7,124 nucleotides of DNA from contig NZ_MOMC01000102.1 in the NCBI RefSeq assembly GCF_001983105.1, forward strand, positions 12,661 to 19,784. The letters run 5' to 3'. The notes under the pieces were generated by a model. That model was not told the origin of the DNA. It saw nothing but the letters and a program-made list of their open reading frames with translations, and made no database searches. Positions 1 through 5,300 of this stretch are shown here, in pieces (position 1 is the stretch's first letter; every line of letters begins with the position of its first letter). The position numbers were made by a program, and so were the translations under genes. Origin of the DNA: Pseudofrankia asymbiotica. GTDB taxonomy: Bacteria; Actinomycetota; Actinomycetes; Frankiales; Frankiaceae.

Positions 1-86
1 GCCAGGACAGCCTGCGTCAATCCCCGACGACGCCGGTAGAAGGCAATCCGCTCACCAATCGTCAGCCGGTCTCCGGCGCCCCTCAT
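1..86 (-). CDS. XRE-family helix-turn-helix regulator, N-terminal fragment (runs off left edge)
   Basis: Translating the minus strand from the ATG at 86-84 gives 28 codons whose core reads LTIGERIAFYRRRRGLTQ, followed by AVLA. This is the typical first helix and the start of the HTH in actinobacterial XRE-family regulators of the 'TIGERIAFYRRRRGLTQ' type, which often carry a long C-terminal sensor or helical region. The remainder lies outside the window. No in-frame ATG or GTG and no Shine-Dalgarno sequence is seen just upstream. A TACGAT hexamer ends 7 bases before the ATG, which would suit leaderless transcription. The gene is divergent from the GntR gene at 510. Family assignment rests on a short fragment but the match is characteristic; targets and full length cannot be judged. 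Confidence 0.75.
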   Translation of the reverse strand, partial: MRGAGDRLTIGERIAFYRRRRGLTQAVL

Positions 87-92
87 GGGCGC

Positions 93-98
93 ATCGTA
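93..98 (-). promoter_or_regulatory. Possible -10 element for a leaderless XRE transcript
   Basis: On the minus strand the hexamer TACGAT (98 down to 93) fits the actinobacterial TAnnnT -10 pattern and is followed by six bases and then the ATG at 86. A transcript starting 7 bases after the -10 would begin at the A of the start codon, which would explain the missing ribosome binding site. No convincing -35 hexamer is seen. The call rests on spacing alone. Confidence 0.35.
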
Positions 99-263
99 AT
101 CGCGCCTGTTCTGGGCGGCTACGGCCGGCCGGCCACTGGAGATCGTCGCCGTGTTCGACGGCGCACGACCGACCAGCGGCCGTCGCCTTCAGCAACGTCC
201 GGGCCGGACGGCGCGTCGTAGGAGCGGGCAGATCATGACGGGCGGCGCAGCCTACCTGTCCAT

Positions 264-376
264 GTCATCGCCACAGCCATCGCGCTGAACATCGCGGAAC
301 TGCGTTCCCCGCCCGAGACATCGTGGTGGGCATCGTCCGGGACATCGCGGGTGACGTGGGCGTCGGGGCAGACATC
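264..376 (+). repeat. Degenerate 12-bp periodic array (CATCG core), possible tetrapeptide-repeat remnant
   Basis: Three consecutive 12-mers begin at 264, 276 and 288 (GTCATCGCCACA, GCCATCGCGCTG, AACATCGCGGAA). After a 17-base interruption, four more begin at 317, 329, 341 and 353 (GACATCGTGGTG, GGCATCGTCCGG, GACATCGCGGGT, GACGTGGGCGTC), with a last GACATC at 371. Each unit would encode a tetrapeptide of the form x-I-A/V-x. The two halves are out of frame with one another because the interruption is 12+5 bases, there is no credible start codon or ribosome binding site, and the second frame stops at 386-388. This looks like the decayed end of a tetrapeptide-repeat protein, as found in some actinobacterial proteins with D-I/L-rich C-termini. 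A set of regulatory iterons is the alternative. Confidence 0.45.
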
Positions 377-458
377 AGCGCGCGATGAGGAGGCCCGACC
401 GGACGGGTCTATCCCGTCGCAACGTGCCATCTCGCGATGATCGAAGTTCCGCCGAGTT

Positions 459-484
459 AGCCTTGTTAGTGAGCTAGCAAGGCT
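459..484. promoter_or_regulatory. Palindromic operator, probable GntR autoregulatory site
   Basis: The arms AGCCTTG (459-465) and CAAGGCT (478-484) are a perfect 7-bp inverted repeat. Inside them TAG (467-469) pairs with CTA (474-476), so 10 of 13 positions per half are symmetric about 471/472. The site ends 25 bases before the gntR start codon. HutC-type GntR proteins bind palindromes of this size, usually at their own promoters. The 10-mer TAGCAAGGCT of the right arm recurs at 1275-1284. Exact -35 and -10 elements for gntR are not clear. Confidence 0.65.
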
Positions 485-509
485 GTCGTGCGGGTGGGAG
501 GCCGAAGTC

Positions 510-1274
510 GTGGTGAATCCGGGGGATGGGCGGGCGCCGTACCTGCAGGTCGCGGAGACGCTGCGGCTGGAGATCGAGTCGGGGCGGCTGGGCGCGGGCG
601 ACCAGTTGCCGTCGACGCGGGAGATCTCGGAGCGGTTCGGCGTGACCGGGGCGACGGCGCAGCGTGCCGTGACCGTTCTGAAGGCGGAGGGGCTGGTCGA
701 GAGCGCGACGGGTCGCGGGGTGTTTGTGCGGGCGCCACGTGAGTGGCGGGCGGTCTCGTCGCGCTACCTGCAGGCGCCGGCGGCCGGCGAGCCGGATCCG
801 TGGACCACCCAGGCCGCCGGCGCCGGCCGTGACGGTTCCCAGGAGATCCGGCTCGTCGCCGAGATCGAGGCGCCGGGCGAGGTCGCAGGCTGTCTGGACC
901 TGCCCGACGGTGAGCCGGTGGTCGTTCGACGGCGGGTGCTGTTCCTCGATGGCGACCCGGTCGAGTTGGTCGACACCTACTATCCGGCGTCGCTCGCCCG
1001 CGGCACCCGGCTCGCGCAGTCAGGGAAGATCCCGCGCGGCGCGCCCGCTTTCCTCGCCGAGCTGGGCTACCCGGCGCGTCGCGCTTCCGAGATCGTCTAC
1101 ACCCGGATGCCGACGCCGGACGAACGCCGCGACCTGCGACTCGGCCCTGGCATCCCGGTGTTCCGGATCGTGCGGACCGTGCGCTCCGGCGCCGACCGTC
1201 CGGTGCAGGTCGACGTCCTTGTCATGGCGGGTGACCGCAACCGGCTGGAGTACGACCTGCCCATCCATCCTTGA
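510..1274 (+). CDS. GntR-family (HutC-type) transcriptional regulator with UTRA domain
   Basis: This 254-residue protein has the length expected of a HutC-type regulator. Residues 9-75 form the GntR winged HTH: AP-YLQVAETLR, then GxLxxGDQLPSTREISERFG, the recognition helix around VTGATAQRAVTVLKAEG, and the wing GLVESATGRGVFV. Residues about 112-250 fit the UTRA effector-binding domain, including a VVRRRVLFLDGDPVELVDTYYP segment-like core, P-RGAPAFLAELGYPA, VFRIVRTV and a terminal strand ending LEYDLPIHP. The start is the first GTG at 510, with GGGAGG at 496-501 eight bases upstream; the adjacent GTG at 513 is possible. The effector ligand is unknown. It is flanked on both sides by copies of the same operator core, which suggests autoregulation plus control of the operon starting at 1383. 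Related regulators on actinomycete plasmids and integrative elements (KorSA/TraR type) repress transfer or replication genes, so such a role is plausible here but inferred from context. Confidence 0.93.
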   Translation: MVNPGDGRAPYLQVAETLRLEIESGRLGAGDQLPSTREISERFGVTGATAQRAVTVLKAEGLVESATGRGVFVRAPREWRAVSSRYLQAPAAGEPDPWTTQAAGAGRDGSQEIRLVAEIEAPGEVAGCLDLPDGEPVVVRRRVLFLDGDPVELVDTYYPASLARGTRLAQSGKIPRGAPAFLAELGYPARRASEIVYTRMPTPDERRDLRLGPGIPVFRIVRTVRSGADRPVQVDVLVMAGDRNRLEYDLPIHP

Positions 1275-1284
1275 TAGCAAGGCT
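1269..1284. promoter_or_regulatory. Second GntR operator copy overlapping the gntR stop codon
   Basis: CCTTG (1269-1273) and CAAGG (1278-1282) are an inverted repeat with a 4-base spacer, and the right half TAGCAAGGCT (1275-1284) is identical to 475-484 upstream of gntR. The shared half-site and its location over a TTGATA hexamer before the next gene support binding by the same regulator. The half-site spacing differs from the first operator (4 rather than 12 bases), so this copy may be a weaker site or use one half-site only. Confidence 0.5.
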
Positions 1285-1300
1285 AGGTAGGTAGTACGGT
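1271..1300 (+). promoter_or_regulatory. Probable promoter of the 1383-2302 operon
   Basis: TTGATA (1271-1276) is close to the -35 consensus, and TACGGT (1295-1300) fits the actinobacterial -10 pattern with an 18-base spacer. The -35 hexamer lies inside the second operator copy, so a bound GntR protein would block it. TAGTAC at 1292-1297 is an alternative -10 with a shorter 15-base spacer. Confidence 0.45.
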
Positions 1301-1324
1301 TCGCCCGACCTGTCCGGCTCGACT

Positions 1325-1340
1325 GGCCCCCTACGGGGCC
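1325..1340 (+). other. Leader hairpin between gntR and the 1383 gene
   Basis: GGCCCC (1325-1330), loop CTAC, GGGGCC (1335-1340) form a perfect 6-bp all-G/C stem. It lies in the 108-bp gap and would be in the 5' leader of the downstream transcript. There is no T-tract, so intrinsic termination is doubtful, but it could end or attenuate gntR read-through. A second weak hairpin, CCCG (1363-1366) with CGGG (1372-1375), overlaps the ribosome binding site of the next gene. Confidence 0.3.
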
Positions 1341-1382
1341 GACGCCGGCGGGGATCCGTCCGCCCGGACTTCGGGAGGAACC

Positions 1383-1799
1383 GTGGCTCTCACGGTGACT
1401 ATCGATCTTGCCGACCTCGGCACTACACCCGTCGAGCTGCCTGAACTGCCGCAGCCGACGACCGACACGCTTCTCCTGGCCCATCCACCCTGGCATAGCA
1501 GCGACCCCGGACCGGTAGCGGTGGTGTGGCTGGACCGGTCACGGCTCGTACGCCTCGCGTTCGCGTTCGCCGTGGACCGTCCGCAGACGGGACCGATCGT
1601 TGTCTGGCCGGCGGGGGTGCCCGTGACGTCGACCGCGCTGGCGTTTGCCGTCGGCGGACTGCTGACGGCGCAGCACCCGGATGCCGAAGTGGCGCGTGTG
1701 GTGTGCGCGGCGCGTCCGCCGGCCCGTCGAACCCGACCGACGGTTCAGCACGATGTCCGCGTCGAGATCGACGGGCAGATCGACAGACTGATCATCTAG
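1383..1799 (+). CDS. Hypothetical protein, 138 residues, first gene of the GntR-associated operon
   Basis: I do not recognise this family. The GTG start at 1383 is preceded by an excellent GGGAGGAA at 1373-1380, which fixes the start, and the frame closes with TAG at 1797-1799. The protein has a beta-strand-rich pattern: an N-terminal LTVTIDLADLG strand, the segments PVAVVWLDRSRLVRLAFAF (about residues 44-62) and GPIVVWPAGVPVTSTALAFA (about 70-89), an Arg-rich patch ARPPARRTRP (about 109-118), and a final strand VRVEIDGQIDRLII. It has no signal peptide and no clear membrane helix, so it is probably cytosolic. It lies 65 bp before the HTH gene at 1865 on the same strand and after a promoter that overlaps a GntR operator, so it is probably co-transcribed with the HTH gene and repressed by GntR. 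A role in element control or transfer is only inferred from position. Confidence 0.75.
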   Translation: MALTVTIDLADLGTTPVELPELPQPTTDTLLLAHPPWHSSDPGPVAVVWLDRSRLVRLAFAFAVDRPQTGPIVVWPAGVPVTSTALAFAVGGLLTAQHPDAEVARVVCAARPPARRTRPTVQHDVRVEIDGQIDRLII

Positions 1800-1842
1800 G
1801 AGCTACTCGTCCCGACCTCCGCCCAGGCAGGAAACGAGCTCC
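1799..1842 (+). other. Possible stem-loop between the two operon genes
   Basis: GGAGCT (1799-1804) pairs with AGCTCC (1837-1842), and CGT (1808-1810) with ACG (1834-1836) after a 3-base bulge, leaving a 23-base loop. It lies in the 65-bp gap between the two genes and could affect the relative expression of the second. The stem is short and may be chance. Confidence 0.2.
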
Positions 1843-1864
1843 CGATCACGCCGGCGGAGGCCGC

Positions 1865-2302
1865 ATGAGCGCGAAGGCTTTCGCACTCCTCCTGCTGATC
1901 TCGTCTGACTCGCCGGACTCCATGGCGCCGCAGGAGAACTGGACGGCGGTCGCTGCGGCGCTCACCGTGCGGATGGCGACAATGCGCATCAGTCAGCAGC
2001 AGCTCGCCGCCGCGTCCGGGATCTCGGTCGCGACCATACGGGTCCTGCAGCGTGGCATCGGGAATCGTCGCGTCCAGGACTCGACCCTGGTCGCGATCTC
2101 GACTGCCCTCGACTGGCCCGCCGAACACCTGCTTGAAGTCCTGCTCGGCCAGCCCGCGCTATCATCGCAGCCCTTCTCGGTCGGCGGCCTCCTAGCGTCG
2201 ACGTGTGGTCGGTCTGGCGAGATCGTCGCCGTGCTGCTGCGCATCGAACAGCACCTCGAAACGATCGCGCGACATCTCAGCCAGCGCGGGCCGATCACGT
2301 AG
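1865..2302 (+). CDS. Small XRE-like helix-turn-helix protein
   Basis: The 145-residue product has a Cro/C1-type HTH at residues about 26-92: ENWTAVAAALTVRMATMRIS, then QQQLAAASGISVATIRVLQRG as helices 2 and 3, an NRRVQDSTLVAISTALDWP stretch, and a closing helix AEHLLEVLLG. This matches the small actinobacterial HTH proteins of the 'W-AVA-AL--RM---RISQQ-LA--SG-S-ATIR-LQ' type. Residues 118-140 (from GEIVAVLLRIEQHLETIARH) look like an amphipathic helix suited to dimerisation. The ATG at 1865 is chosen because GGCGGAGG at 1853-1860 lies four bases upstream; the ATG at 1922 (residue 20) would give a product starting nearer the HTH but has no ribosome binding site. The gene lies 65 bp after the 1383 gene, probably in one operon, and converges on the relaxase gene with only 36 bp between stop codons. 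DNA binding is likely; target unknown. Confidence 0.85.
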   Translation: MSAKAFALLLLISSDSPDSMAPQENWTAVAAALTVRMATMRISQQQLAAASGISVATIRVLQRGIGNRRVQDSTLVAISTALDWPAEHLLEVLLGQPALSSQPFSVGGLLASTCGRSGEIVAVLLRIEQHLETIARHLSQRGPIT

Positions 2303-2338
2303 TTGGCCGGCCAGCCCGGCGGCGGCTCGGAGGGCTTG
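2303..2338. other. 36-bp convergent gap between the HTH and relaxase stop codons
   Basis: The TAG of the plus-strand HTH gene ends at 2302 and the minus-strand TGA occupies 2341-2339. The gap contains the palindrome TGGCCGGCCA (2304-2313) and a weak 5-bp stem (GCCGG 2306-2310, CCGGC 2316-2320) without T-tracts. No convincing bidirectional terminator is present, so transcripts from the two sides may overlap. Confidence 0.4.
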
Positions 2339-5300
2339 TCAGATGGTCAGCTGCCCGCCGTGCAGGATCGTGACGTCGCAGGCTTCGTCGTAGTCGGCGG
2401 CGGCTGTGGAGTCGGCGGGCCGGTCGCCGAGGGCGTAGCGCTCAGGATCGGCCGCGCCCGGGGTCGCGGGGGCGCCGTAGGGCAGGCCGGCGAGGCGGTG
2501 GCGGTAGCGTTCGACCCGGCCGGCCGCCTGATCCCAGGCTTCGGTGTCCGGACCGGTGGGGCGGGTGCCGAGGAGTGCGGTCAGGTAGTGGGCGGGTTCG
2601 GTCTTGGCACGGGCTACGGCGTCGACGACCTGGCGGTCGAGCGCCGCGTCGAGCCGCGTAAGCCGCGCCTCCTGCTCGAATCGCGCTGGCGTGGGGGAGT
2701 CCGGCATGACGATGGGGACGCCATCCGAAGTGATCGTCACCTGGGCGCTGACGGCCGCGGCGAGCGTTTCGGCGAGGGTTCGCCGCTCGGTGGCGAGACT
2801 CCTCGTTGGCCTGGTCGCCAGGTGATTGGTCTCGGCGAGGGCGAACAGGTCGGTGACCTCGTTCCATTCCTCCTGGGCGGTGCGCGGCGCGGGCAGGTCG
2901 TAGAGAGCCGGGTCGATGCCCGCCTGCTGGCAGAGGTCGCTGACGCGCCTGTCCAGGACGGCTGCGGCGGCTCGGATCCCGTCGAGGGAGTCGTCGCGGA
3001 GCGCGTCGGCTAGCGCGGTGGGTGGATGACCGATGTCGAGGAGGGCGTGTAGCCCGGCGACGGCGCGTTCGCGGGGAACCGACTGGCCAGGGCCGGCGAA
3101 CCGAGCCCGGATCGCGGCGGGGAGGGCGGCAGCCCAACTACTGGCGAGCCGGGTGGCCTGGGCGCGATGCCGTAGCCAGGGATCGCGTGTCTGGTCGTCG
3201 GCATGGCTGCCGGGTGGCGGGCCGGCCAGATGCGCCGGACCGGCGGGCTGGTGGCGAGCGTGGTAGATCGCGAGGCCGGCGACGGCGTCCTCCCAGACGG
3301 CCTGGTCCGGGCCGGCCTCCGGGCGGGGGCCGATCCGCGCGAGCAGGCCGGCGGGCGGGTCCGCGAGTGCGGCGCTGCGTAGCGCGGCTACTGCGCCCAG
3401 CTCCGCTCGGCGCAGTAGCACCTGGCGCGGAACGTCAGCCGAGCCGGGCGTGGTCGGCAGACTTTCTGGCATCGGCGCGTCCGGCGCGGATCGCGGGTTC
3501 GGCGCGGCCCGCGTCGGCGCGAACGGCGCGACTGGCGCGGTCGGCCTGGTGTTGCTCGGCGCGTTGCGCGCGCCGTTCGCGCCGGACGTCGCGCCGATGT
3601 CGGTCGGCGCTGGTTCCGGCCGGCCGGAATGATGGCCCGGCGAGGCGCCGAGGCGCAGGGCGGTGAGCTCCGCGAGGGTGCGCTCGCGGGATAGCTGGTG
3701 CGCGGCGGCCGCGATCGGGTCACACGCGCCGGCCAGTCGCTCTTGCTCGGACCGGTCGAGTCGGCCCGCAAGCCGGTCGAGCGGCTCGCCGCCCGCGCCA
3801 GGCACGGCGGGTAGCCAGGTCTCGTCGTCGTCGCGAGCGTCGAGGTCGTCGCGACGCAGCACGTACGCCGCGAGGTCGCGGCGGGCGCGCGAGAGCATGA
3901 CGTAGAGGCCGGCGCGGCTGGTGTCGTCGGGGACGATGGCGCGGGCGGTGTCCATCGTGGCGCCCTGGGCCTTCGCGGCGGTGAGTGCGTAGGCGTGGGC
4001 GAGGCCCCCGTCGCGGCCATCGGCGAACTGGTGCGTCAGGTACTCCCATGGGACCTGGACCGTGCCTTTGCTCGGGAAGTACACCGTGACCGACTGCGCT
4101 GCCGGGTGATCCGGATCGAGGTGGACGGCGGTGACGGTCCCGGTCGTCCCTGTCCGGATGTACGCCGACCCGGGTCGGCCCTCGGGCACCAGGGTGTGGC
4201 CGGTCTGGGTGAGAGTCACGACCTCGTCGCCGACCTGGAAGTCCCGCCCCGTCGCGGTGAGCACCGGCCCGGTGAGTGTGCCGTCGGCGGCGAGCAGCGC
4301 CCGGGCCGCCCGGTTGAGCATCTCGACGTCCCGGTGCCGCTCGGCCATCATCCGCGCCGCCGCTCCGGCTGCCCGGCCGCGTCGTCGCGCCGCCGTCGCG
4401 CTGGCGTCATGCGTCGGCGCGGCTCCGCCAGAGTTCGCGCCGCCGACCGCGCCGTTTCTGACACCGGTCGGCGAATCCGCGCCGTTCGCGCCGACGGCCG
4501 CGCCACGGTCGGCACGGTCACGCTGGCAGCGTTCGGCGTACCAGTCGGCGACCGCCTGCGCGAGCAGCGCGTCCGGATCCTCGGCGAGACGGATCTTGCC
4601 ATCAGCAGCGAGCCGCTCAAGAGCGGCGCGGGTACCTACCCCGGTGTCGGCGCGTAGCGCGCCGAGCGCGGCTCGCACCGCGGTGAGTTCCGCGCCGGCC
4701 TGCCGGCGCACGGTGGTCAGCGTCGGCACGTCGGCGCTCTGGGCCACGAGGTGCGCGAACCAGCCGCCGGCAGCGACCGAACCGAGCTGCGCCGGATCTC
4801 CGAGCAGGATCACGACCGTCCCCGTCCGGGCGGCGAAGTGGAGCAGCCGTTCGGCGTCGCGGGTCCCGACCTGGGTTGCCTCATCGACGATCAGCACCGA
4901 ACCAGGCGGCCAGACCGTGGCCGGGTCATCGACCCGGCCGAGCTTCTCCAGCCAACTCGTCACGACCCGGGCGGGGATCCCGATCCGGTCGGCCAGCTCC
5001 TCGGCCTGCCGTCCGCCGTGGGCGGTCGCGAAGACCCGCCGCCCCGCGGCCTGCACGATGTTGGTCAACAGCCGCATCGCCTCCGTCTTCCCTGTCCCCG
5101 CCGCACCGACCGCCAGGCGCACCAAGTCCTCACCGACCAATAACCGGCGCACTAGCTCCACCTGCTCACCCGACAGGAGCGCCTCGGCGCCGACGGGGGC
5201 TGCCGCGCCCGCGGAGCCTGGAGCTGCGGCGCGGCCGGGCGCGCCGTCCACGCCGACTCGGCGCCCAACCGTGCCGCTTGTGGAGGCCGTGCTGACCGCT

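Larger units (their letters stand above)
87..509. other. Divergent intergenic region between the XRE and GntR genes
   Basis: No open frame here has a credible start, ribosome binding site or recognisable product. The stretch holds the possible XRE promoter at its left end, the 12-bp repeat array in the middle, a small hairpin (GACGGG at 402-407, 5-base loop, CCCGTC at 413-418) and the palindromic operator at 459-484. Positions 99-263 show nothing that I can assign beyond a GGCCGGCCGGCC run at 123-134. Confidence 0.6.

Noticed and set aside
123..134. GGCCGGCCGGCC run, with another GGCCGGCC at 2305-2312
   Set aside because: Simple palindromic GC-rich words expected by chance at this base composition; no regular array or pairing with other features.
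402..418. GACGGG-TCTAT-CCCGTC hairpin as a terminator
   Set aside because: No gene ends upstream of it on either strand and no T-tract follows; at most a weak protein-binding palindrome.
233..430. Minus-strand 65-codon frame in the divergent intergenic region
   Set aside because: No recognisable domain and no good ribosome binding site; its sequence is explained by the antisense of the 12-bp repeat array.
1526..1864. Upstream extension of the small HTH gene frame to an ATG at 1526
   Set aside because: The extension overlaps the 1383 gene in another frame and is Arg/Gly-rich without similarity to anything; the ATG at 1865 has a strong ribosome binding site.
2303..3013. Plus-strand frame right after the small HTH gene
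   Set aside because: It overlaps the relaxase 3' end fully, has no ribosome binding site and gives a low-complexity Gly/Val/Arg product typical of antisense frames in GC-rich DNA.
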